DNA of 11,312 nucleotides. Origin: CBDUJZ01 sp047629415. Its GTDB lineage: Bacteria > Myxococcota_A > Bradymonadia > REDH01. Below are positions 1-5,751 of the stretch, one piece after another. Under the pieces are notes generated by a model that ran no database searches, was not told where the DNA came from, and worked only from the letters and a program-made list of their open reading frames with translations. The DNA lies in the NCBI GenBank assembly GCA_047629415.1, contig JBLHWZ010000181.1:1-11312 (forward strand). Direction: 5' to 3'. Within the stretch, counting starts at the first letter, position 1; each line of letters starts with the position of its first letter. Both the position numbers and the translations under genes were made by a program.

Positions 1-2
1 AC

Positions 3-1703
3 ACGATGATGGGCCTGGCGCTGGGCACCACCGTACATGGAGTCCAGCTGGATCCCACGCCGCGCGCGGGCGGCGCTGTCCCGACGAGCACCGACGATTC
101 ACCGGCTGGGGACACTTCGTTTGGCATCCGCTCTCCCATTCTTGGACTGAGCCCAGGAGGGCCCGTCAGTACAAGAACGATCGTGGGGGCGCCGAACGAG
201 ATTGGTGTGCCCAACGCGACGAGAATCCGGGTTGCTGAAGTCTCCCTTGATCCCCGCGGAATTCAGTCGACCCCGATTTTGGGCGAACTCGAGGACTCTT
301 GGGTGGAGGACGCGTTTGGTGGGATCGCACCCAAGCAAGCGAGCTCTGTCCGAGCGAGCTCTGTCCAAGCGAGCTCTGTCGAAGCGAGCCCTGTCCAAGT
401 GAGCTCTGTCCAAGTGAGCCCTGTCCAAGCGAGCCCTGTCAAAGCGAGCTCTGTCGAAGCGAGCCCTGACCAAGCGGGGCCGCTTCCTGACCTTGTTCAG
501 CCGGAGGTCCCCGTTGCTCCGGGCTTCGGGATTTTGCGCAAGAAGCGCGCGAGGCGGTCGGTGCAACGGAACGCCAGAAAGCCGGTGGCTTCAGCGGGTT
601 CGTACGAGAATCAGCGCGCAGAGCCAGAACGAGTTGTAGTGTCATCGGATCTCAGAAGCGATTCGAGTCCCGCATTGCGGATTGCGTCGCTTGCCCCGGT
701 CTCAGACGCCGCCTACGCGACAACTCAGGCGATGCCGGCGCTCTCTTCGCGTCCGGCGGGGCCGGCGTCCGGGACCGTGAAACTCGATTTTCGTGAGTTC
801 GCCCGTGACGACGGCGCCCCCTCGCCAAAGCCCCGGAATCGGCTTAGCCCGATCTCGGTGAAAGCCGTCAATCCGGCGGATCGCCTGAAGCCGCTTCCAG
901 TGAGCGACGGGCTTCCACGGCCCAACGTGTTTACGCCGGACGCTGGCTCCCCCGCAGTTGGCGGGACAATGGTGTTCATGCCCGCAGCGATGGCAGGTGC
1001 TGAGTCGATTCCCTCGAAGTCTAGAGCCGATCGTGCCGACACGGCAGTTGAAGGCGCCTCAGATCCATCGGAGCCCATGTACACCGCGGATGGCGGCACT
1101 TTTGAGCCTCTAAATTCGCCGTACATGGTCGACCGGAGCGTGCTGGAGCCGCCTGCACGCAGACCAGCGCTCGATCGCACAATGGCATTTTCGCCGTCCG
1201 TCGATCTAGAAGGTGTCGCAACGCGCGGGATCACGCCCCCGACGGGCGAAGAGACCCTCCAGCTAGATGCCAGCGCTGCCCATGACTTTCTCGCCTCCGC
1301 GATGGCAGGCGTGAATCCGCTCGCCGCGGACCCGGCGCAAGTCGAAATCGATCGGTCTCGTTCGACGTCGGCCTCTAACTCAGCTGATGCACGACCCGAT
1401 CGCGTTCGTCCGCCGTCTCGGCCGATGACGGAGAGTGACGATTTGTTCTCTGTCGCGGCGAATTCCGGGATGATCACGGCGGGAGACCGGCTGCCGGCGA
1501 GTTCGAGCGGTGAGCGCCGAGCAACCCCGCCCCACATTTCTGACGCACGAAGAACCCCGCCCGGGGCCGGACGACAGATTGCGATTGTGGTCAGCGTCAT
1601 CCTGCTGCTCGCCGCACTTTCGGTGCTCGGACTACTGATCTACCAGGAGTTCACTGGCGGACCGACTGAGGCTCCCGCGCCTACTCGTGAAGTGTCCGGC
1701 TAG
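3..1703 (+). CDS. C-terminal part of a low-complexity, tail-anchored membrane protein (5' partial)
   Basis: Function not recognised. The frame is open to the window edge and begins T-M-M-G-L-A. Adjacent Met codons at 6 and 9 could be a start, but no ribosome site is visible, so I read this as the 3' part of a longer gene. The protein (565 residues from the first Met) is rich in Pro, Ser, Ala and Thr and probably disordered. It holds a pentapeptide repeat (about residues 111-155), a basic patch near 178-193 (KKRARR), and T-M-x-F motifs near residues 321 and 392 resembling the opening T-M-M-G. About residues 524-546 form one hydrophobic span (IAIVVSVILLLAALSVLGLL) preceded by Arg, leaving an 18-residue tail. 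This suggests a cytoplasmic body anchored at its C terminus. From memory, similar T-M-x-G motifs occur in myxobacterial zinc-ribbon or regulatory proteins; that link is inference. It converges on the minus-strand flavoprotein gene and overlaps it by 4 bp. Confidence 0.75.
   Translation, partial: TMMGLALGTTVHGVQLDPTPRAGGAVPTSTDDSPAGDTSFGIRSPILGLSPGGPVSTRTIVGAPNEIGVPNATRIRVAEVSLDPRGIQSTPILGELEDSWVEDAFGGIAPKQASSVRASSVQASSVEASPVQVSSVQVSPVQASPVKASSVEASPDQAGPLPDLVQPEVPVAPGFGILRKKRARRSVQRNARKPVASAGSYENQRAEPERVVVSSDLRSDSSPALRIASLAPVSDAAYATTQAMPALSSRPAGPASGTVKLDFREFARDDGAPSPKPRNRLSPISVKAVNPADRLKPLPVSDGLPRPNVFTPDAGSPAVGGTMVFMPAAMAGAESIPSKSRADRADTAVEGASDPSEPMYTADGGTFEPLNSPYMVDRSVLEPPARRPALDRTMAFSPSVDLEGVATRGITPPTGEETLQLDASAAHDFLASAMAGVNPLAADPAQVEIDRSRSTSASNSADARPDRVRPPSRPMTESDDLFSVAANSGMITAGDRLPASSSGERRATPPHISDARRTPPGAGRQIAIVVSVILLLAALSVLGLLIYQEFTGGPTEAPAPTREVSG
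336..470 (+). repeat. 15-bp tandem repeat, nine units, in frame
   Basis: Nine contiguous 15-bp units with consensus CAAGCGAGCTCTGTC run without indels; a degraded tenth (CAAGCGGGGC...) follows. Units differ at only a few positions (C/G/A at the first base, C/T in GCGAG/GTGAG, T/C in GCTCT/GCCCT). In the coding frame each unit encodes a pentapeptide such as QASSV or EASPV. Because 15 is a multiple of 3, gain or loss of units would change protein length without breaking the frame. Confidence 0.95.
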
Positions 1704-2596
1704 CCGGTTCGAGAGACGCTCAGCTCATCCATCAGCGACCGTACGGCCGCTCCAGCGCTTCCGGCGGCCCATGCTGCACTTTGGTGAGCGGGGGAGGCGG
1801 CGTCGCCACACGCGTAGACTCTCCGAGCGGAGGTCCGGAATAGGTCGTCGACCACGATGTACCCTGCGGTACTCGTTGCTACCCCGACTGGTGCCACCGG
1901 TTCCACGCCAATTCGCACGAAGAGCCCAGATGCGGGAAGTTCTTCTCCGGAAGCGAGAGTAACAGCCTCCAGCGAGTCTCCTCCACGGAGGCCGACAACT
2001 TCCGACTGGTGGATTCGAATTCTCTCATGAGCTCGAACGGCTTCCACGAAGCGAGTCTGGCCCCGGAACGCCTGTCTGCGATGCACGAGGTGCACGAGGG
2101 GCGAAACATCGGCAAGAAGCAGGCTCCCCTCGAGGGCGGCATCCCCGCCACCGACTACGCAGACCTCTTGCCCCGCGTAACGGGGCAGGTTGCGAGTCAC
2201 GGAGATCTCGACGCCGCGTCCTCGATAACCGGATTCGCTTGGTAGCCCGAGAAGGCGAGGGCGGGTGCCCAACGCGATGATCACCGCCTGATGCTGGATC
2301 TGTACCCCTGCGTACTCGCAGAGAACACCGGCAGCGTTTGGCTGGACCGAGCCTAGCGCCGTTCCAAACCGGGGTTTGACGAAAACGTGCTCCAGCGACG
2401 TTCTGATGGCCTCGACCAGAGCCGGCCCGTTCTCGGCGACAACCCCAGGATAGTTTCGAATCGGATTGCCCACGCGCTTCAGCGTTCCGCCGACTGAGTC
2501 CGACGAGTCGATCCAAACATATTGGATCCCGAGATCCGTAAGCCACATGGCGGCCGAACAGCCGGCCGGGCCAGCGCCGGCGATAAGTACGGTCAC
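1700..2596 (-). CDS. Thioredoxin-reductase-like FAD/NAD(P)H oxidoreductase lacking the CxxC
   Basis: A 298-residue two-domain flavoprotein of the thioredoxin reductase family. Residues 3-12 give the FAD-binding VLIAGAGPAG, 149-154 the NAD(P)-binding GGGDAA within VCVVGGGDAALEGSLLL, and 260-267 the second FAD motif VYACGDAA. Where thioredoxin reductases carry CATCDG, this protein reads S-V-T-R-N (residues 132-136): both redox cysteines are replaced, by Ser and Arg. It therefore should not reduce thioredoxin by the usual disulfide relay; a ferredoxin/flavodoxin-NADP reductase or a small-molecule reductase or oxidase role is possible. I chose the GTG at 2596, which overlaps the folE stop as GTGA and puts the FAD motif at the N terminus as in the family; an ATG 42 codons upstream would lie deep inside folE. 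It is the last gene of the ruv-folE cluster and ends on a CTAG shared with the convergent gene. Confidence 0.85.
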   Translation of the reverse strand: MTVLIAGAGPAGCSAAMWLTDLGIQYVWIDSSDSVGGTLKRVGNPIRNYPGVVAENGPALVEAIRTSLEHVFVKPRFGTALGSVQPNAAGVLCEYAGVQIQHQAVIIALGTRPRLLGLPSESGYRGRGVEISVTRNLPRYAGQEVCVVGGGDAALEGSLLLADVSPLVHLVHRRQAFRGQTRFVEAVRAHERIRIHQSEVVGLRGGDSLEAVTLASGEELPASGLFVRIGVEPVAPVGVATSTAGYIVVDDLFRTSARRVYACGDAASPAHQSAAWAAGSAGAAVRSLMDELSVSRTG

Positions 2597-3132
2597 TTGG
2601 AGAGCTGTAGGGCGAGCGGTCTGCCCGCACTTCCCCTCAGAGTTCCGCGTGAGGCGATCGCCACGGTTTCCGTGTGTGCAGGTGTTCCGGTGAGCTCCAT
2701 GCACATCTGTCGGGCCTGGCACACGACGAGGATTCCTTTCGGACTGAGCTGCTCGAAGAGCGCGTCCGCGATCTGGGCGACCAAACGCTCCTGGAGTTGC
2801 GGGCGGCGTGCCAGGGCCTGCGCCAGTCGGTTGAGACCGCCGAACCCCACCAGTTTTTTGTCGGGCTCAAAGGCGATCGAGATCGTGCCGAAGAATGGGG
2901 TGATGTGGTGAGCGCAGAGCGAGTGGAACGCGATATCCCGGACGATAACCAGGTCGTCGCTCCCGGCTTCCGTTGGGATGGGATGCAAGATTGGAACTGG
3001 GGTATCCGGCACGAACCAGTCCTTCAAAAGCTCAGAGAAGCGGCGTGGAGTGCCGGCCGTCTCGGCATCCGCGCTCAAGTCGATCCCGAGCGAGAGCAGG
3101 TAGTCAGTGAAAAGCTGGTCCGAGTCGGTCAT
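2593..3132 (-). CDS. folE: GTP cyclohydrolase I family protein (divergent FolE)
   Basis: A 179-residue GTP cyclohydrolase I homologue; the family converts GTP to 7,8-dihydroneopterin triphosphate at the head of folate and pterin synthesis. Zinc ligands match: Cys73 and His76 in SLCAHHITPFFG, and Cys144 in RQMCMELTG. GTPRRF (28-32), LNR (100-102), the RRPQLQERL segment (109-117) and TETVAIASRG (154-163) also fit. By hand alignment to E. coli FolE, several conserved active-site residues are changed: CEHH is CAHH, SK of GLSK is GG, the catalytic His179 position is Gln142 and the Arg185 position is Thr148. The N-terminal helical region is short compared with E. coli FolE (about 222 residues). The ATG lies 2 nt after the ruvB stop with no clear Shine-Dalgarno sequence, suggesting translational coupling; its own stop overlaps the next gene's GTG. 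It may be a functional divergent subgroup or an enzyme with an altered product. Confidence 0.88.
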   Translation of the reverse strand: MTDSDQLFTDYLLSLGIDLSADAETAGTPRRFSELLKDWFVPDTPVPILHPIPTEAGSDDLVIVRDIAFHSLCAHHITPFFGTISIAFEPDKKLVGFGGLNRLAQALARRPQLQERLVAQIADALFEQLSPKGILVVCQARQMCMELTGTPAHTETVAIASRGTLRGSAGRPLALQLSK

Positions 3133-3134
3133 GG

Positions 3135-4172
3135 TCAGGAGTCCAGGAGTCCAGGGATGAGTGGACGTGAGCCGCTCGGCATTGGCACCTTTAGATGCTC
3201 GAAAGCGCGGCGAGTTGCGACGCGACCTCTCGGAGTGCGTTGGACGAAGCCTTCCTGGATCATGAACGGCTCGAGGACGTCCTCAATCGTGTGGCTGGAT
3301 TCGCCCATCGCAGCGCCGATGGTGTCGAGCCCAACGGGTCCTCCTCCAAACTTGCAGATCAGCACATCAAGATAGCGGCGGTCCATGCGATCGAATCCAA
3401 GCTCGTCGATATCGAGATGATCGAGCGCGTGTGCTGCGAGTCTCCGATCGATGACCTCCAGCTCTTCGACGTCTGCATAGTCTCTAACACGCCGTAGGAT
3501 CCGGTTCGCGACGCGTGGGGTCCCGCGGCTCCGGCGGGCCATCTCTGCGGCAGCGTCTTCATCGACAATTAGCTTCAGCAGTCCGGCCGAGCGAAGGATG
3601 ATTCGGGAGAGATCCTGAGCGGTATAGAATTCCAGGTTCTCGATGATCCCGAAGCGTCCGCGCAGTGGTGAGGTCAGGAGTCCCGTTCGGGTGGTTGCTC
3701 CGACCAGGGTAAAACGAGGCAGCGTCAGCTGCAGACTGCGCGCGTGAGGCCCGTCCCCGATCATCACGTCGATGTGATAGTCCTCCATCGCGGGATACAG
3801 GTTCTCCTCAATCACCGCAGAGAGGCGGTGGATCTCATCGATGAAGAGCACGTCCCCTTCCTCGATCGATGTCAGAATTCCTGCGAGGTCTCCCTTCTTC
3901 TCGACAGCAGGCCCGCTTGTGGTCTGCATGTTGACACCCATCTCTTCGGCGAGAATGGCGGCCATCGTGGTTTTGCCAAGTCCTGGCGGGCCGCTAAGGA
4001 GCACGTGGTCGAGGGACTCGCCGCGCATTCGTGCCGCTCGAACAGCGATGCGTAATCGCTCCTTCGTGGCTGTCTGCCCTACGTAGTCGTCGAACGACGT
4101 CGGACGCAGCGCCGGCTCAAGGCGAGGCTCTTCCTCGAGAGACTCTCCGGAAATATCGCGCGGGTCGGTCAT
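3135..4172 (-). CDS. ruvB: Holliday junction branch migration ATPase RuvB
   Basis: A 345-residue AAA+ motor that, as hexamers bound to RuvA, pumps DNA through Holliday junctions using ATP. Visible features: the RPTSFDDYVGQ N-terminal signature (23-32), Walker A GPPGLGKT (61-68), Walker B FIDEIHR (110-116), sensor 1 VGATTRTG (157-164) with the RGRFGI arginine region (171-176), the sensor 2 segment GTPRVANRILRR (217-228), and the C-terminal winged helix with GFVQRTPRGRVAT (308-320). Length is normal for the family. The ATG is supported by AGGAA about 8-9 nt upstream. It lies 75 bp downstream of ruvA on the same strand and 2 nt upstream of folE. Confidence 0.98.
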   Translation of the reverse strand: MTDPRDISGESLEEEPRLEPALRPTSFDDYVGQTATKERLRIAVRAARMRGESLDHVLLSGPPGLGKTTMAAILAEEMGVNMQTTSGPAVEKKGDLAGILTSIEEGDVLFIDEIHRLSAVIEENLYPAMEDYHIDVMIGDGPHARSLQLTLPRFTLVGATTRTGLLTSPLRGRFGIIENLEFYTAQDLSRIILRSAGLLKLIVDEDAAAEMARRSRGTPRVANRILRRVRDYADVEELEVIDRRLAAHALDHLDIDELGFDRMDRRYLDVLICKFGGGPVGLDTIGAAMGESSHTIEDVLEPFMIQEGFVQRTPRGRVATRRAFEHLKVPMPSGSRPLIPGLLDS

Positions 4173-4180
4173 GCAGGCTC

Positions 4181-4185
4181 TTCCT
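4181..4185 (-). promoter_or_regulatory. Ribosome binding site of ruvB
   Basis: AGGAA on the minus strand lies 8 nt before the ruvB ATG. It is one of the few clear Shine-Dalgarno sequences in this cluster, consistent with ruvB needing independent initiation after the 75-bp gap behind ruvA. I see no promoter or terminator in that gap. Confidence 0.6.
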
Positions 4186-4247
4186 AAGCTCGACTGGTCT
4201 CAGTCGTTCCGTTTGTCCCCGAACGAGGGCAAAGGGTAAACATCTGT

Positions 4248-4841
4248 TCAGGAGCGTACCAGTCCGAGAGCCTCTTTGAGAAGCTCTTCCAAGCTCGCAC
4301 CTTGCTTTGCTTTCGGGGCCAAGGACTCAGTGAGCTTCTCTGCCTGCTTCGACGTATAACCTAGGTCTGCCAGGGCGAGGCGCAGGTCGTCGAGCATCTG
4401 AGACTTCCCGCCCAGCGCGGGAGAACCTTCGATATCGATGCCCATGAGCTTCTCACCAAGTTCCAGAATCACTCGTTGCGCGGTCTTCTTCCCGACGCCG
4501 GAGACTCGGCAGAGGCGGGTGAGGTCCCCGTCGACGACGATCGAGCGGAGTTCGTCCGCTGGATAGAGGCTGAGTGCGCTCAGAGCTGTCTTGGGGCCAA
4601 CTCCGGACACCGATAGCAACTGGAGGAAAACGCTACGTTCTCCGTCATTCAGAAAGCCGAAGAGTTGGATAGCGTCCTCGCGAACGTTCGTATGGACCGA
4701 TAGCTGACAGTCCTCACCGACCGACGGCATCCGCTCCAGTGTGCGGAGCGATACGAGGAGTCGGTAACCCACCCCGTTCACGTCGAGTACGACTGAGTCT
4801 ATGCCTTTGGTCCGAACCACGCCGTTGAGCCATGCAATCAT
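4248..4841 (-). CDS. ruvA: Holliday junction DNA-binding protein RuvA
   Basis: A 197-residue RuvA, the tetrameric protein that holds the four-way junction in a square-planar form and recruits RuvB. Domain I is an OB fold (MIAWLNGVV... to about 62). Domain II has two helix-hairpin-helix motifs, VSGVGPKTA (78-86) and VSGVGKKTA (113-121). An acidic/Gly linker (about 134-148) leads to domain III (about 149-197; LRLALADLGYTSKQAEK), which contacts RuvB. Length is typical. The ATG overlaps the ruvC stop as ATGA, so translation is probably coupled to ruvC. Confidence 0.97.
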   Translation of the reverse strand: MIAWLNGVVRTKGIDSVVLDVNGVGYRLLVSLRTLERMPSVGEDCQLSVHTNVREDAIQLFGFLNDGERSVFLQLLSVSGVGPKTALSALSLYPADELRSIVVDGDLTRLCRVSGVGKKTAQRVILELGEKLMGIDIEGSPALGGKSQMLDDLRLALADLGYTSKQAEKLTESLAPKAKQGASLEELLKEALGLVRS

Positions 4842-5341
4842 CGAAATTTCTTTGGTAGGTCGGTAGGTCGATTGAGATGGCAGATCGCGATCGCGAGGGC
4901 GTCGGACTCATCAAGGGAGGCGGGTTCGTAGCGCTGCAGCATCATGCTGACCATGCGTTTCACCTGCACCTTCTCGGCTCGACCGGTGCCGGTCAGTGCC
5001 TTCTTGATTTCGGTCGGCGCGTACTCGGCGATTGGGATCTTCGTCTGCTGGAGCGCAACTATCGCGACGCCGCGCGCGTGGCCAAGCACCAGCGCCGATT
5101 GCGCATTGCGCTGGAAGAACACTCCTTCGATGGCTCCCTCGGTTGGTTGGTGGTCCTTACAGACTTGGCACAGCTCGGAGAAGATCAGCGCGAGCCGCTC
5201 GGGCAGCGGCTTGCGCCCGCACTTTACGACGCCGGATGCCACGCGAATCATCTGGTTCCCACTCTTTCGAACGAGTCCGTAGCCAAGATTCACGCTTCCC
5301 GGATCGATACCAATGATAAGTCGGTCGGACACAGCTCTCAT
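4838..5341 (-). CDS. ruvC: Crossover junction endodeoxyribonuclease RuvC
   Basis: A 167-residue RuvC, the Mg-dependent resolvase that cuts Holliday junctions symmetrically. The four catalytic acids are present: Asp13 in GIDPGSVNLGYG, Glu72 in IEGVFF, and Asp144 and Asp147 in SLDESDALAIAICH, spaced as in the E. coli enzyme. I chose the ATG at 5341 because it gives the usual short N terminus (seven residues before LIIGIDPG). The frame stays open to 5548, but that extension is Arg/Pro-rich and has no family counterpart. A GTG at 5335 is a possible alternative. No strong Shine-Dalgarno sequence precedes the ATG. It is the first gene of the ruvC-ruvA-ruvB-folE-flavoprotein cluster and is divergent from the sigma factor gene. 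Confidence 0.96.
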   Translation of the reverse strand: MRAVSDRLIIGIDPGSVNLGYGLVRKSGNQMIRVASGVVKCGRKPLPERLALIFSELCQVCKDHQPTEGAIEGVFFQRNAQSALVLGHARGVAIVALQQTKIPIAEYAPTEIKKALTGTGRAEKVQVKRMVSMMLQRYEPASLDESDALAIAICHLNRPTDLPKKFR

Positions 5342-5363
5342 AATTGATGATGCGCGCGGAGCA

Positions 5364-5381
5364 GCGTGCGTGCCCGCACGC
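5364..5381. repeat. Perfect 7-bp inverted repeat just upstream of ruvC
   Basis: GCGTGCG-TGCC-CGCACGC forms a GC-only stem with a 4-nt loop, 22 nt before the ruvC start codon. There is no T-run on either side, so it is not an intrinsic terminator. In the ruvC transcript it could form a stable leader hairpin, or it could be a protein-binding palindrome. Confidence 0.5.
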
Positions 5382-5461
5382 GACGCCAGCGGCTGTCTAG
5401 CATGACGCGACCCATCCGCAAGGTGCGGCGGTGTAAGACGCAATGTTTGCGATTCGGTCTT

Positions 5462-5482
5462 GCAAATCTCGGCAAGATTTGC
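5462..5482. promoter_or_regulatory. Perfect 8-bp palindrome, possible operator or enhancer site
   Basis: GCAAATCT-CGGCA-AGATTTGC has perfect 8-bp arms and a 5-bp spacer. It lies about 190 bp upstream of the putative sigma-54 promoter, within the usual range for an enhancer-binding activator, and inside the inferred long leader of ruvC. No T-tract follows it, so termination is unlikely. Which regulator binds is unknown. Confidence 0.45.
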
Positions 5483-5554
5483 GGGGCGAGGTAACAGTAT
5501 GCGCCCGGTGGGGTTGAAGCCGCGCACATTTCTGAGACACGGAAGCAAGACAGA

Positions 5555-5578
5555 TGTGTCGCGTTTTGTGTCACGCCT
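5555..5578 (+). repeat. Two adjacent 12-bp direct repeats (TGTGTCRCGYYT)
   Basis: TGTGTCGCGTTT is followed at once by TGTGTCACGCCT; 9 of 12 positions match. The copies begin about 105-117 bp upstream of the GG of the sigma-54 element, a classic enhancer distance. A GACAC at 5536-5540 adds a third, inverted half-site. The binding protein is unknown and the repeat could be chance. Confidence 0.35.
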
Positions 5579-5595
5579 TGCCGACGAACGAGGCT

Positions 5596-5607
5596 GAACC
5601 TACGTTC
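5596..5607. promoter_or_regulatory. Possible LexA/SOS box upstream of ruvC
   Basis: GAAC-CTAC-GTTC is a perfect GAAC-N4-GTTC palindrome, the core of the LexA box of Bacillus and actinobacteria. It lies just downstream of a perfect minus-strand -10 hexamer (5632 to 5627), where a bound repressor would block the ruvC cluster. ruv genes are classic SOS targets. The inner four bases fit the Gram-positive consensus only partly, and LexA specificity in this lineage is unknown. Confidence 0.45.
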
Positions 5608-5626
5608 ATGAGGCTCGCATTGACTG

Positions 5627-5656
5627 ATTATAGCTAGGCTTCCGTGTTGATCTGAA
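5627..5656 (-). promoter_or_regulatory. Putative sigma-70-type promoter of the ruvC cluster
   Basis: On the minus strand TATAAT (5632 to 5627) is a perfect -10. With an 18-bp spacer the -35 would be TTCAGA (5656 to 5651), a 4 of 6 match to TTGACA. Transcription would start near 5620 and give a leader of about 280 nt before ruvC. The -35 is weak, so the assignment rests mainly on the -10 and the nearby palindrome. Confidence 0.4.
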
Positions 5657-5670
5657 TCGAATTGCCAAAT

Positions 5671-5686
5671 TGGCACGAGCATTGCT
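5671..5686 (+). promoter_or_regulatory. Sigma-54 (RpoN) -24/-12 promoter upstream of the sigma factor gene
   Basis: TTGGCACG-AGCA-TTGCT matches the RpoN consensus YTGGCACG-N4-TTGCW at every conserved position, with GG at 5672-5673 and GC at 5684-5685. The predicted start of transcription is near 5697, giving a leader of about 55 nt to the ATG at 5752. It lies in the intergenic region in the right orientation, and candidate activator sites lie 100-200 bp upstream. Confidence 0.75.
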
Positions 5687-5751
5687 CTAGCTTCACAGAG
5701 CGTTCGACACCTCACGTCGTTCGCCCCGTTCGCGACTCCAGCAAGATCGAT

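Noticed and set aside
336..470. Possible CRISPR array
   Set aside because: Units are contiguous 15-mers with no spacers and lie inside a coding frame.
99..566. Minus-strand frame encoding RARFDRA-type repeats opposite the 15-bp array
   Set aside because: It is the antisense reading of the tandem repeat within a well-supported plus-strand gene; it has no ribosome site or family features.
2597..2722. ATG start of the flavoprotein within folE
   Set aside because: It would add 42 low-similarity residues before the FAD motif; the GTG overlapping the folE stop fits family length.
2674..3375. Plus-strand 233-codon frame
   Set aside because: Antisense to folE and ruvB, which have clear motifs; the translation has no recognisable domain.
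5342..5548. In-frame N-terminal extension of ruvC
   Set aside because: RuvC proteins begin a few residues before the first catalytic Asp; the extension is Arg/Pro-rich and would give an atypical 236-residue protein.
5342..5660. tRNA or other known RNA gene in the divergent intergenic region
   Set aside because: No T-loop GTTCRANNC or acceptor-stem pairing was found; the hairpins present are simple inverted repeats.
5662..5751. TTG start of the sigma factor
   Set aside because: It overlaps the sigma-54 promoter and lies upstream of the predicted transcript start; the added residues match no sigma region.
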